Of a stretch of 64,000 bases of DNA, positions 20,297-28,975 are shown in pieces (the first letter of the stretch is position 1; each line of letters begins with the position of its first letter). The DNA lies in assembly GCA_023413135.1 (NCBI GenBank), contig JAEZQK010000060.1:1-64000 (forward strand), read 5' to 3'. The notes below the pieces were generated by a model. It saw only the letters and a program-made list of their open reading frames with translations, had not been told where the DNA came from and did not search any database. The translations under genes were made by a program, and so were the position numbers. This stretch comes from Bacillota bacterium. Its GTDB lineage: Bacteria > Bacillota > Clostridia > Christensenellales > Aristaeellaceae.

Positions 20297-22492
20297 TTAT
20301 GTGAACAGGCCAATGCCAAGACCAGGTGCCTTCAGGCCCGTCTTTTCATCATATTGGCTCATGGCGGCCAGAAGCGCCACTTCCCCGTCATCCACCAGGT
20401 GGCCATTCTGGTACATCTTCGCCCATTGAAGCATCCCCGCACTATGAAGCGCTATAAAATCCTTCTCATAGACGTTTACTTGGTACTGTCCCGCTACGCG
20501 CATCAATTCCCGGCTGCGCCTGCCCAGCATCAGCTCGGCGGCTGCCTGTTTTGCTTCCTCACACAAGGGGATCAGCACGGTACGGGTGTCCTCCTTGATA
20601 AACTGCACGTCCTTGGCCACTTGGGCAAAGGGATAGCTGGGCTGGAGGGGCCTGTCCCCCTGCTCCAGGCAGCGGATTACGGCCTTCTTATCTAGCTCTT
20701 CCGGTCCTTTAAAGAAGTACAAGTTCTGAAAGTATGCTTCGATGACCCCGGGGGAGGCTGTGTCCGGGCAGCTTTCCCCCACAATTCTGGCCACTTCGAT
20801 CAACTGGTTCAGACCCGGGGGACGCTTGGAGGCTTCCACATCTGCCGCCTCAAAAATATAGACGACACTGCTTTCCGGCGAGCGCTTCCCCTCCCGATTG
20901 CAGCGGCCGGCCGCCTGAATTTGAGAATCCAGCCCGGCCTCCTCCCGGTAGACGGTGGGAAGGTCCAGGTCGACGCCGGCTTCCACGAGAGAGGTGGATA
21001 CCACACGGCAAGGCAAGGGTGGCTTATGCTTGAGCCTTGCACGGATCTCCTCCAGTACCGCCCGCCGGTGGGCGGGATACATCAGGGTGGATAGATGGTA
21101 AGCGCCTTCTTTGGGCAGTGCTTCAAACAGCACCTGGGCCTGCTTGCGGGTATTGACGATGCAAAGCACCTGATCCTCCCGGGCAAGCCTTTGGGCAAGC
21201 TCCTCCTGCGTAAGCTTGCCCGTTCGCTCAAAGCGGACCCGGCGGAAAAATTCGAAAAGCTCTCCCGTATTTTCGCAGATTTCCCTGGCGGGCATTTCTC
21301 CCGGAAAATATTGGGGAAGGCCTGGCTGGGTGGCGCTCATCAAAAGAACGGTGCAGCCATAATTGCGTATCAGTTCTGCCATGGCGTACACACAGGGCAA
21401 CAGAAAGGGAATAGGGATCATCTGGGCCTCGTCGAAGATCAAAATGCTGCCGGCAATGTTGTGCAACTTGCGGCACCGGGAGGATTTGCTGGCAAACAGC
21501 GATTCGAAAAACTGCACATTGGTGGTGACGATCAGGGGAACATCCCAGTTTTCAGTAGCCCAGCGGGCAGAGGACATCTCCTCCTCACCGTCGTCATAGC
21601 GAATGTTACTATGATGCTCCAATATATTATCCTTTCCCAGGATATCCGCAAAGACCTTGGCGTTCTGCTCGATAATGCTGGTATACGGGATGGCGTAAAT
21701 CACCCGGCGCATTTCATGCTCCGCCGCATGGCCAAGGGCAAAGGCCAAGGAAGCGATGGTTTTGCCACCGCCGGTAGGTACGGTGAGGGTATACAACCCC
21801 TTGGGGAGAGGCGCTTTTTGAAGGCAGACGTCCAGAATCTCGCAACGCTTTTCGTTTACCCTCCCCTGAGGAGGATAGAACTGCTTGACGTGCTGAAGAA
21901 GCTTTTCATACAGGACGGATATTTTCTCTCCTGCGGCTGGACGGCCAGGAATATCTTTCATGAACCGTTCTGTATCCAGGTAGTCAGCATCCACCAAGCA
22001 AGAGTAGAGCATCCTGGTAAGAAAGGACCAAGTGAAGCCACCGCGGCCTGTAGACAAAAAGGGTGGGAGCTTCGCCGGCAGGGACGGAGCCAGTTCCTTC
22101 AAAAAAGGATCATAATTCCACATGTCTTTGGCTTGGCGTTTCATCTTGCCGGTGAGCGTACCCTCATCCACAGTACTGGCCTGGGTGCCACCATTGGGCA
22201 AGCCGGTATGATGGCCGGAGATGCAATAGGCCAGCAGCGTACCGGCCTTTTGATTCAGGTCGAAGCACACCTTGGCCCCCGCCGCGGAATGCTCCACCTT
22301 GGGGCCGCCTCCGTTGATGCGCTCCTGAAAGCCATGGCTTTCCTTGCCAAGATCATGCAACAGCCCCTCGGCATAACCCAATTCACCGCAGCTAAAGGCA
22401 GCGGCAAATTCCCGGGCCAATTTTGCGGTTTCTAACGCATGCTCCTGAAGGGATTGCTCTGTGCCGTCCTCGCGCTTATGGGCAACGATCAT
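20297..22492 (-). CDS. cas3: Cas3 helicase-nuclease
   Basis: 731 residues; it unwinds and shreds target DNA once recruited by Cascade. The N-terminal HD nuclease (about 1-220) shows LLHDLGK, EHSAAGA and SGHHTGLP. The helicase part has Walker A TVPTGGGKT (about 240), Walker B IFDEAQ, motif III MSATQP and motif VI QAAGRCNREG. All key motifs are intact. It is the first gene of the cas operon; GAGG precedes the ATG. The promoter region upstream contains a perfect palindrome. Confidence 0.96.
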   Translation of the reverse strand: MIVAHKREDGTEQSLQEHALETAKLAREFAAAFSCGELGYAEGLLHDLGKESHGFQERINGGGPKVEHSAAGAKVCFDLNQKAGTLLAYCISGHHTGLPNGGTQASTVDEGTLTGKMKRQAKDMWNYDPFLKELAPSLPAKLPPFLSTGRGGFTWSFLTRMLYSCLVDADYLDTERFMKDIPGRPAAGEKISVLYEKLLQHVKQFYPPQGRVNEKRCEILDVCLQKAPLPKGLYTLTVPTGGGKTIASLAFALGHAAEHEMRRVIYAIPYTSIIEQNAKVFADILGKDNILEHHSNIRYDDGEEEMSSARWATENWDVPLIVTTNVQFFESLFASKSSRCRKLHNIAGSILIFDEAQMIPIPFLLPCVYAMAELIRNYGCTVLLMSATQPGLPQYFPGEMPAREICENTGELFEFFRRVRFERTGKLTQEELAQRLAREDQVLCIVNTRKQAQVLFEALPKEGAYHLSTLMYPAHRRAVLEEIRARLKHKPPLPCRVVSTSLVEAGVDLDLPTVYREEAGLDSQIQAAGRCNREGKRSPESSVVYIFEAADVEASKRPPGLNQLIEVARIVGESCPDTASPGVIEAYFQNLYFFKGPEELDKKAVIRCLEQGDRPLQPSYPFAQVAKDVQFIKEDTRTVLIPLCEEAKQAAAELMLGRRSRELMRVAGQYQVNVYEKDFIALHSAGMLQWAKMYQNGHLVDDGEVALLAAMSQYDEKTGLKAPGLGIGLFT

Positions 22493-22529
22493 AGGACCAG
22501 CCTCATTTTGCTATAATCTCTCAATTGCT

Positions 22530-22558
22530 ATCATAACTGTATCACGATACAGACCAAA
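22530..22558 (-). promoter_or_regulatory. Putative cas operon promoter with operator-like palindrome
   Basis: Minus strand: TATGAT (22530-22535) could be the -10. The 17 bases upstream contain the perfect inverted repeat CTGTATC-GT-GATACAG (22537-22552), and the hexamer at the -35 place (TTTGGT) is weak. A repressor or activator bound there would control the whole cas operon. The promoter call is inference from position and the -10; the palindrome is directly visible. Confidence 0.5.
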
Positions 22559-22623
22559 AGTATATATTTTTCTATTTTTTTCTTCTCGATTTGTCATGCA
22601 CTACAAAATCATATTCACAAGAA

Positions 22624-22650
22624 AAGGAAGCCTATGACGGCTTCCTACGG
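22624..22650 (-). terminator. Intrinsic terminator of the alcohol dehydrogenase gene
   Basis: On the minus strand GGAAGCC...GGCTTCC is followed by TTTTC, 15-40 bp after the stop of the gene ending at 22664. It separates that gene from the cas operon downstream on the same strand. Confidence 0.6.
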
Positions 22651-22663
22651 CTTCCCCTTTGCA

Positions 22664-23845
22664 TCACCTATTTGCCATAGAGTAAATATTTTCGATATCC
22701 GTCTGATTGAGGGGCTTGAAGTTGCCTACCTGCCGCTTGCCGAAAAAAGTGCAAGCATAGGCCAGTTCGCTTAATACTTCCTTGGCCTGCACGCCGATGT
22801 TCAGTTCCGTAAAGCAGGTGGGCATGGATATGGACGAAAAGTATTCCACCGTCTTTTCGATCCCTAAGCGTGCGGCGGCCTCATCGTCTTGCTCCTGAAC
22901 ATTCCAGACATTGCGGGCGTAACGGGCAAAGCGGCCTACGTTGGCGGAGAAGCAGTAGGCAGCCCAGGATCCCCACACGGCAGTCAGGCTGGCGCCGTGG
23001 GCCACGTCAAAGCGACCGCTTAATTCATGGCCCAATTGGTGCACGGAGAAGTCCCCTGCACGGCCCAGCCCCGTCAGCCCGTTATGGGACAGGCTGCCGC
23101 ACCACATCAGCTCACTGGCCGCGCCATAGTCGGCGGGATTCTCCATGGCGGTACACCCGTTGCGGATGGTTACCCGAAGCAGCGCTTCGGCCAGCTCGTC
23201 CGTCAGCTCATTGCCTTCCACCTGGGTAAAGTACCTGTCCAGGGTATGCATCATGATATCCGCAATACCGCAGGCAACTTGGTATTTAGGTAAGGTATAA
23301 GTAAGCTCCGGATTCATGATCGCAAAGAGGGGACGGTTGAAATCGGTGGTCAAGCCACGCTTTTCCCCGGTTTCATCATTGGTGAGTACGGCGCTGCTGC
23401 TGGTTTCGCTGCCTGCAGCGGAAATGGTTAAAATCACGCCCACAGGCATTGACTTTTCCATATCCAGCTCCCTCTTCCAATAGCGCCAGATGTCCACATC
23501 AGGGTTCTTTACGCCGTGGGCAATGGCCTTGGCTGTATCGATGGCGCTGCCGCCGCCTACGGCCAGTACAAAATCCGTTTGAAAAGAGATGGCGGCCTTC
23601 ACCCCTTCCCTGGCGTGGGACAAGAGAGGGTTGGGCTTTGCACCGCCAAAGAGCAAATAGGCAATGTGTACCTGATCAAGCTGTGAAGTGATTTGATCCA
23701 GCAGCCCGGATTTTTGCACGCTGCCTCCGCCGTAAACGATCAGCACCCTTGATCCGCCATACTTTTTGATAAGTTCACCCACGCGCAGATGCGTATCCTT
23801 GCCAAAGCAAGCTTCGGTGGGAGTATATTGGTTAAATGCGAGCAT
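22664..23845 (-). CDS. Iron-containing alcohol dehydrogenase (butanol dehydrogenase type)
   Basis: 393 residues of the group III, iron-dependent alcohol dehydrogenases, of the YugJ/BdhA/YqhD type, which reduce aldehydes with NAD(P)H. The cofactor motif is AVGGGSAIDTAKAIAHG (about 93-109). The metal ligands are Asp and His in GIADIMMH (about 195-202) and the histidines in VHQLGHELSG and DVAHGASL (about 265-283). AAGGAGT upstream favours the ATG at 23845, although the frame continues 5'. It is a single gene with its own promoter. Likely roles are fermentative alcohol formation or aldehyde detoxification; the sequence does not tell the substrate. Confidence 0.92.
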   Translation of the reverse strand: MLAFNQYTPTEACFGKDTHLRVGELIKKYGGSRVLIVYGGGSVQKSGLLDQITSQLDQVHIAYLLFGGAKPNPLLSHAREGVKAAISFQTDFVLAVGGGSAIDTAKAIAHGVKNPDVDIWRYWKRELDMEKSMPVGVILTISAAGSETSSSAVLTNDETGEKRGLTTDFNRPLFAIMNPELTYTLPKYQVACGIADIMMHTLDRYFTQVEGNELTDELAEALLRVTIRNGCTAMENPADYGAASELMWCGSLSHNGLTGLGRAGDFSVHQLGHELSGRFDVAHGASLTAVWGSWAAYCFSANVGRFARYARNVWNVQEQDDEAAARLGIEKTVEYFSSISMPTCFTELNIGVQAKEVLSELAYACTFFGKRQVGNFKPLNQTDIENIYSMANR

Positions 23846-23894
23846 CGGAAACACTCCTTTAGGATTTGGTTTCAGGGATAGTTTTCTCATAGGT

Positions 23895-23924
23895 ATTGTA
23901 TCATGACAGGATTTACAAGAACAA
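23895..23924 (-). promoter_or_regulatory. Promoter of the alcohol dehydrogenase gene
   Basis: Minus strand: TTGTTC (23919-23924), 18-nt spacer, TACAAT (23895-23900) preceded by TGA (extended -10). Confidence 0.5.
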
Positions 23925-24031
23925 CCTTTTTTGGCACTAAGATGCCTGATTTTTGACACACGAAACCCTTGACGAATTTTGTCTCTCGTGATAATCTGCG
24001 CACAGTATGTATTATTTCGGAGGGAATACGA

Positions 24032-25087
24032 ATGGAAAAGCAATACAAACTTGGCTTTATCGGATACGGCGGAATGGCGGGCTGGCACCATCAAAATCTT
24101 GTGCGCGCCCCGAAGGTGATCCCTTATGGCGTCTATGACATCAATCCCGCCCGCGTAAAGGTTGGCGAGGGAAAAGGCTTGAAAGGCTATGAAAGCAGCC
24201 AGGCTCTTTTTTCCGACCCGCAGATCGATATGGTTCTTATCGCTACGCCCAATAACTTTCACGCGGAGTATTCCATCGCCGCCATGAAAGCCGGCAAGCA
24301 TGTGATCAGCGAAAAGCCGGTAACCATGAATTCGCAGGAACTAAAACAGGTGATTGAGGTTTCCCGTCAAACGGGCAAACAGTTCTCCGTCCACCAAAAC
24401 AGGCGCTGGGACAAGGATTATCTCACCGTGCGCCGGGCGATTGAGGACGGTCTGATCGGCCGGCCGTACCTGATCAAATCCTATGTGCTGGGCTCCCGGG
24501 GTATCCCCGAGGGCTGGCGCACCCACAAGGTAGCCGGCGGCGGCATGCTTTTGGACTGGGGCGTGCATATGATCGACCAGTTGCTGCAAATGATTGAAAA
24601 GCCCGTGGTGAAGGTATTCGCCCGGATGCAGCATTTGAATTTTGCAGAAGTCGACGATGGCTTTACCCTGACGCTTCAGTTTGAAGACGGGCCTATCGCC
24701 ATGGTGGAGGTGGACACCGCCTCCTTTATCAGCCAGGGCCGGTGGCACGTGCGCGGCAGTAGCGGCACGCTATGCGTGGATAATTGGGATGCGGAAGGCA
24801 AAATCATCCGTGCCAAGGACATGAAGACCCAATGGGAAGAGGAGATCGTGTACACCTCCGCCGGGCCCACGAAAACGATGGCGCCCCGCTCCAGCTTCAC
24901 CAGCGAGGAGCTTCCCCTGCCCGTGGTCAGCTGCGACTGGATCCAATACTACCACAATTATGTGGCCGCGCTGGAGGGGAAGGAGCCGCTGTTTGTAAAG
25001 CCCGAGGAAGCATTAAGGGTGATGCTGGTCATGGAAGCCGCTTTTGAAAGCGAGCGGACAGGCCAGGCGGTGGAAGTCAGAATATAA
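24032..25087 (+). CDS. Gfo/Idh/MocA-family oxidoreductase
   Basis: 351 residues. The N-terminal Rossmann fold begins KLGFIGYGGMAGWHH (GxGxxG variant) and has the typical MVLIATPNNFHAEYSIAAMKAGKHVISEKPV, where EKP contributes the cofactor and catalytic lysine region. GGGMLLDWGVHMIDQLL supplies the family's Asp/His pair. CGGAGGG at 24018-24024 sets the ATG at 24032. Members oxidise or epimerise sugars, inositols and related polyols with NAD(P); the substrate here is not predictable. It stands alone, divergent from the alcohol dehydrogenase. A possible promoter is TTGACG...GATAAT at 23969-23995, but the 15-nt spacing is short. Confidence 0.9.
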   Translation: MEKQYKLGFIGYGGMAGWHHQNLVRAPKVIPYGVYDINPARVKVGEGKGLKGYESSQALFSDPQIDMVLIATPNNFHAEYSIAAMKAGKHVISEKPVTMNSQELKQVIEVSRQTGKQFSVHQNRRWDKDYLTVRRAIEDGLIGRPYLIKSYVLGSRGIPEGWRTHKVAGGGMLLDWGVHMIDQLLQMIEKPVVKVFARMQHLNFAEVDDGFTLTLQFEDGPIAMVEVDTASFISQGRWHVRGSSGTLCVDNWDAEGKIIRAKDMKTQWEEEIVYTSAGPTKTMAPRSSFTSEELPLPVVSCDWIQYYHNYVAALEGKEPLFVKPEEALRVMLVMEAAFESERTGQAVEVRI

Positions 25088-25112
25088 GTGCATAAAGCGC
25101 ATGAAGCGCATC

Positions 25113-25147
25113 AAAGCGGCTCGCCAATATGGCGGGCCGCTTTAGTT
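25113..25147 (+). terminator. Intrinsic terminator after the Gfo/Idh/MocA gene
   Basis: AAAGCGGC.CGCC, loop AATAT, GGCG.GCCGCTTT then AGTTT. A strong GC stem 25 bp after the stop codon. Confidence 0.75.
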
Positions 25148-25577
25148 TATCAACAGATGAAGATCCGAGAACGATGCATATATTATTCCCAGCAATCATG
25201 CAGCCATACTATGCGGGCGATTACTAATCGCCCCTACGACCGTGTATGTTTGTTGGCTTCTCTTCCGGTGCATATGTGAACCGGAAGAAAAGCCAAGGTT
25301 CTCTTTACGCCGTAGGGGCGAACTGTGTGTCAAGGGGCGGATAGTATCAATCGTCCGCCTGTGCCGCCGCGCTCTCAAGATGCTGTTTTCATGGCAGCAT
25401 CAAAGTATTACTGCACTTCTCGGCTTTATAGCAATCCAAAACACAATTGCTTTGATGAATGTGGAAGCGTCGTTGACGAAGTAGGGCGGGGCCTTGCTCC
25501 CGCGCTACAGTTGCATATGGATTGACCCGATTCCTTCAAGGATATAAGTATAAACGCAATAATGATTTGGAATGGTA
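25148..25577. repeat. 430-bp gap with dispersed repeat fragments
   Basis: No gene supported. 25210-25330 contains GGGCGATTACTAATCGCCCC and a related GTAGGGGCG pair, a palindromic type common in gut Clostridia. 25470-25505 (GTAGGGCGGGGCCTTGCTCC) is a fragment of repeat family B. The remainder shows nothing recognisable. Confidence 0.55.
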
Positions 25578-26156
25578 TTAGTCCTCCATTGACATATCTT
25601 TATACGGTCCCAGCTCGCCCTTTGTAAAATGGCGGCGGCAAAGGCTGACATAGCGGTTGTCGCCCCCCAATACGATCTGGTCGCCTTCCTTGACCACTCT
25701 GCCGTCATATACACGGGCGTTGCAGGTAGCCTTTTTGCCGCACCAGCAGATGGTCTTCACTTCCTCAATCGTGTCCGCCCAAGCCAGAAGCCATTGGCTG
25801 CCCTCAAACAAATTGCCACGGAAATCCGCCCGAAGGCCATAGGCAATAACGGGGATGTTTTCTTCATCCACCAACCGCACCAGCGTTTCTACCTGGCTCT
25901 TTGTCAAAAACTGCGCTTCGTCCACGATAATGCAGTTATACTCGGTCATGGGCAGTTCATCAATTTCCTCCATGAAATGACATTCTGTTTGAAGCCCGCA
26001 CCGGGAGCGCAAGGTGCGTTCCCCATCCCGGTTGTCCAGCCGAGGTTTTAGCATCAGCACCTTCTGATCGCGTTCCACATAGTTGTGCTGCACCATGATC
26101 GCATTGGCCGTTTTGCTGGACCCCATGGCCCCATAGCGGAAGTAGAGCTTTGCCAT
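25578..26156 (-). CDS. tdk: Thymidine kinase (type II)
   Basis: 192 residues; phosphorylates thymidine for salvage. P-loop GAMGSSKTANA is at residues 9-19, the DEAQFL motif at about 85-90, and a structural zinc site is formed by CWCGKKATC and a later Cys/His (SLCRRH). ATG 26156 has GAAGGAC upstream; a GTG nine bases earlier is possible. Length and motifs are normal. It lies 32 bp downstream of a glycosyltransferase gene on the same strand, perhaps co-transcribed. Confidence 0.96.
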   Translation of the reverse strand: MAKLYFRYGAMGSSKTANAIMVQHNYVERDQKVLMLKPRLDNRDGERTLRSRCGLQTECHFMEEIDELPMTEYNCIIVDEAQFLTKSQVETLVRLVDEENIPVIAYGLRADFRGNLFEGSQWLLAWADTIEEVKTICWCGKKATCNARVYDGRVVKEGDQIVLGGDNRYVSLCRRHFTKGELGPYKDMSMED

Positions 26157-26188
26157 GTCCTTCACCCTTTATTATTGATAAGTGCCTA

Positions 26189-27115
26189 TTAGCAGTAATA
26201 CAGCTGCCCCAGGCAGCGGAAGAAGCCTTTTTTCAAATGGCCGTACCGTATAAGACCAAGCATCCTGCCCATCTTTCCCCTTTGGGGAAGCGCAGCATAC
26301 CGCCGGATGGTTTCCGCCGGGGCGGGAGGCAAAATATCCTGATAGCAATGCAAAAATGCCTCCGCCTGATGGAAGGTATCCGATAACCTTTTGCGTATAC
26401 CATCTTCATTGGCAGCCGCTTTTTTCACGTCCCGAACCACGTCAACGCCTGTGGCTCCCAGTTGGTTTTTGCCGTGCTGGCGGTAACTGATATAAGGCTT
26501 GTCCACCGTCAGGATATGGCCCATGGATGCGGCGCAAAGGGCCGCCCACCAGTCGTGCATCAGCATGTCTTCTGCCGGCGCTTTCATCGTCAGCTCCGCC
26601 AAAGGACGGTTGACCATCATGGTGCAGCCTGTGACACTGTTTTGCGCCAGCAGCCGTGAAAGTGCCGGGCTCACATCCAGCTTTTGATAGCGCCAGAAAG
26701 AGGGGGCTATGGGCCGCAATGCCTCATCCGTCACACGAAGGTCGGTATGCACAAGCAAGGGGCAATCAACCCCATGAAGCGCTTCCCCTGCCCGCATGGC
26801 ACGTATCGTCAGCGCGATTTTATCTTCGTCCCATACGTCGTCCTGATCGCTGAACATTACATATTCCGAACTGCTTTTTGAAAGCAGGCTCATAAAATTC
26901 CCCTTGGGGCTTTTTTCATGGGCAGGGCCAGACACAAGATGGATCCTGTCCGGATGCTTCCAGGCATACTCCGTCAAAATATCCGGCGTATCATCCTTGG
27001 AGCCGTCGTCCTGTATCAGCACACGAAAATCCTGCTCCGTTTGGCGCAGGAGGGAATCCAACTGTTCTTTCAAAAATTGCCCCCCGTTGTAGGTGGCAAG
27101 CAAAATGTCGATCAT
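26189..27115 (-). CDS. Family 2 glycosyltransferase (rhamnosyltransferase-like)
   Basis: 308 residues of the GT2 family. The nucleotide-sugar site is seen as IDILLATYNGGQFLKEQLDSLL, the first Asp pair as VLIQDDGSKDDT, and the metal-binding DxD region as VMFSDQDDVWDEDK (about 85-98). LMHDWWAALCAA matches the catalytic region of rhamnosyltransferase-like enzymes of surface polysaccharide synthesis. No membrane segment is evident. AAGGATG precedes the ATG at 27115. It is close to thymidine kinase but has no polysaccharide gene cluster around it apart from the next glycosyltransferase. Confidence 0.85.
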   Translation of the reverse strand: MIDILLATYNGGQFLKEQLDSLLRQTEQDFRVLIQDDGSKDDTPDILTEYAWKHPDRIHLVSGPAHEKSPKGNFMSLLSKSSSEYVMFSDQDDVWDEDKIALTIRAMRAGEALHGVDCPLLVHTDLRVTDEALRPIAPSFWRYQKLDVSPALSRLLAQNSVTGCTMMVNRPLAELTMKAPAEDMLMHDWWAALCAASMGHILTVDKPYISYRQHGKNQLGATGVDVVRDVKKAAANEDGIRKRLSDTFHQAEAFLHCYQDILPPAPAETIRRYAALPQRGKMGRMLGLIRYGHLKKGFFRCLGQLYYC

Positions 27116-27194
27116 GCAGACATCCTTGCGTTTTTTGTCATTATAACATGCTTCGCGCGCAAAAGGCAACGAAGCGGGGAGCAAAAACACAAGC

Positions 27195-27240
27195 GGGCGT
27201 GGAGAGGAATTTTTGAAAAAATTCCCCTCTCACACCCCAC
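27195..27240. repeat. Dispersed hairpin, family D, copy 1
   Basis: GAGAGGAATTTTTGAAAAAATTCCCCTCTC forms a long stem with an A/T centre and is followed by C-rich CACCCCACCCC. Copies with the same plan are at 32153-32205 and 51875-51916. It could also act as a terminator for the glycosyltransferase gene ending at 27268. Confidence 0.6.
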
Positions 27241-27267
27241 CCCATAAACCTCAATATCCTCTAAAAT

Positions 27268-28212
27268 CTACTTCAGGATCTTCTCAATGATATACCTTGG
27301 CCTCTGCTTCGTTTCGCTGTAGATTTTGCCGATGTACTCGCCGATCACGCCAAGGCACAGAAGCTGTATCCCACCGATCATCCAAATGGAGGCAAGAATG
27401 CTTGTCCAGCCTGTATCGGCATGGCCCGTCCATTTGGAAATCAGCGCATACAGAAGCATCACCAGGCTGAAAAGAAAGATGATGACCCCAAGCCCCAGAA
27501 TCAGCCGGATGGGCTTTACGCTCAGCGACGTGATGCCATCAAGGGCCAGGGCCAGCATCTTTTTGAAGGGATACTTGCTTTCCCCCGCAAACCGCTCATG
27601 GCGCTCATACATCACCGTGCTGCTCTTATAACCCACCAGCGGCACCATACCCCGCAAAAACAGGTTCACTTCCCGGTACCCAGCCAGCCCCTCCAGCGCC
27701 CGGCGGCTTAGCAGCCGGTAGTCGGCGTGGTTGAACACGGTGTCCACCCCCAGCGCCTTCATGAGCTTGTAAAAGCCCTCGGCCGTCATGCGTTTGAAAG
27801 CGGTGTCGGTCTTTCTCTCGCTGCGCACACCGTACACCACATCATTGCCCTTTTCGAATTCGTCCAAAAACCTATCGATGGCATCGATATCGTCCTGCAG
27901 ATCGGCATCCATGGAAATGGTGACGTCCGCATCCTCCTTGGCGGTCATCAGCCCAGCCAGCAGCGCGTTTTGATGGCCGCGGTTGCGCGACAGCTTCACC
28001 CCCGCAAACAGCGGGTCGCTTTCATGCAGCTCCTCAATCATGGTCCAGGTGCGGTCACGGGAGCCGTCGTTCACCAGCATCATACGGCTCTTTTCATCGA
28101 TGCGGCCGGATTCCATCAAAGCCGTCATCTTCGCCTTCAGCCGCTTGGACGTTTCGGGCAGCACCTCCTGCTCGTTGTAGCAGGGAACCACCACATATAA
28201 TACAGGGCGCAT
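27268..28212 (-). CDS. Polyprenyl-phosphate glycosyltransferase, GtrB/DPM1 type
   Basis: 314 residues. A GT2 domain (LYVVVPCYNEQEVLPET, LVNDGSRDRTW, VTISMDADLQDD with the catalytic DAD) is followed by two membrane helices at about 225-250 and 262-290 (LGLGVIIFLFSLVMLLYAL; ILASIWMIGGIQLLCLGVIG) and the typical ending GEYIGKIYSETKQRPRY. Enzymes of this shape load glucose or a similar sugar onto undecaprenyl phosphate for surface glycosylation. GAGGAGGAG precedes the ATG at 28212. No flippase partner is adjacent. Confidence 0.92.
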   Translation of the reverse strand: MRPVLYVVVPCYNEQEVLPETSKRLKAKMTALMESGRIDEKSRMMLVNDGSRDRTWTMIEELHESDPLFAGVKLSRNRGHQNALLAGLMTAKEDADVTISMDADLQDDIDAIDRFLDEFEKGNDVVYGVRSERKTDTAFKRMTAEGFYKLMKALGVDTVFNHADYRLLSRRALEGLAGYREVNLFLRGMVPLVGYKSSTVMYERHERFAGESKYPFKKMLALALDGITSLSVKPIRLILGLGVIIFLFSLVMLLYALISKWTGHADTGWTSILASIWMIGGIQLLCLGVIGEYIGKIYSETKQRPRYIIEKILK

Positions 28213-28386
28213 ACGGCTCCTCCTCAAAGCTTATTGGCAATATGAAGTATTTCCATACTTCCGCCATTTTCCCCTGTATGCAAGGGAAAATTTCTCATCA
28301 CGCCTATATAACGGCAAGGGCAAGGAGAAGCATGCTTCAATCGGTTGAAAAAGGGGGCTTGTTTTGTGTGCAATAAATTACTGTCA

Positions 28387-28415
28387 TTGCATAGGTAATG
28401 GACCCATGGTATAAT
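28387..28415 (+). promoter_or_regulatory. Promoter of the DinB/Tag operon
   Basis: TTGCAT (28387-28392), 17-nt spacer, TATAAT (28410-28415), with TG at 28407-28408 (perfect extended -10). It lies 23 nt before the DinB-like ATG. Confidence 0.78.
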
Positions 28416-28437
28416 CAGGAAAAACAGGAGGCCTGGC

Positions 28438-28974
28438 ATGGAAAACGACCCTTCTTCCCTGCCCCGCCGCGCGGTGGAACCGCTAAGAGGACAGTTCGCT
28501 TCAACATTAAAAATGCTGAAAACCTTCGTGGAGGTCTGCCCGCAAGATGTATGGGAAAGCTGCTATTTCGGCTTTTCCTATCCGGTGTGGTATCAGGTGT
28601 TCCACGCCGCATTCTTCATTGATTTCTGGTTCCGCGACGCCTACGACGGCAGCGAATACCGCACCATGGTGTTTGACCAGCGCATCCCCCCGGAGTTTGA
28701 GCACGAGGTGGATCCATCTCTGATGGTATCCAGGGAGGATATACTGATTTTTCTTGACAAGCTGCAAACTAAAACGCAGCGCTATTTCGATAACCTTCAC
28801 GATGGCATGCTGGGCGATAGCATTGTAAAAGGCGTAGAGAACTACACCTATGCCGACGCAGTGATTGGCCAAATACGCCATGTGATGTACAATGTGGGAT
28901 ACCTAAACGGCATCCTTCGCAGCCTGGACCTTGAGGAATCCGACTGGTATTCCTATAACGAAAAGGAGCCGTAA
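28438..28974 (+). CDS. DinB-like four-helix protein
   Basis: 178 residues resembling the DinB/YfiT superfamily of metal-binding four-helix bundles, some of which are thiol-dependent enzymes and some DNA-damage-induced. Seen: VWYQVFHAAFFIDFWFRDA, with a His at the first metal position, and VIGQIRHVMYNVGYLNGIL, with a second His near the end, the usual arrangement. AGGAGG at 28426-28431. First gene of a plus-strand operon in which two DNA-3-methyladenine glycosylases follow, which hints at damage or toxic-compound defence (inference). The activity is unknown. Confidence 0.75.
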   Translation: MENDPSSLPRRAVEPLRGQFASTLKMLKTFVEVCPQDVWESCYFGFSYPVWYQVFHAAFFIDFWFRDAYDGSEYRTMVFDQRIPPEFEHEVDPSLMVSREDILIFLDKLQTKTQRYFDNLHDGMLGDSIVKGVENYTYADAVIGQIRHVMYNVGYLNGILRSLDLEESDWYSYNEKEP

Positions 28975-28975
28975 G

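Noticed and set aside
21095..22435. 446-codon plus-strand open frame
   Set aside because: Antisense to cas3, whose helicase and HD motifs are intact; no initiation signals.
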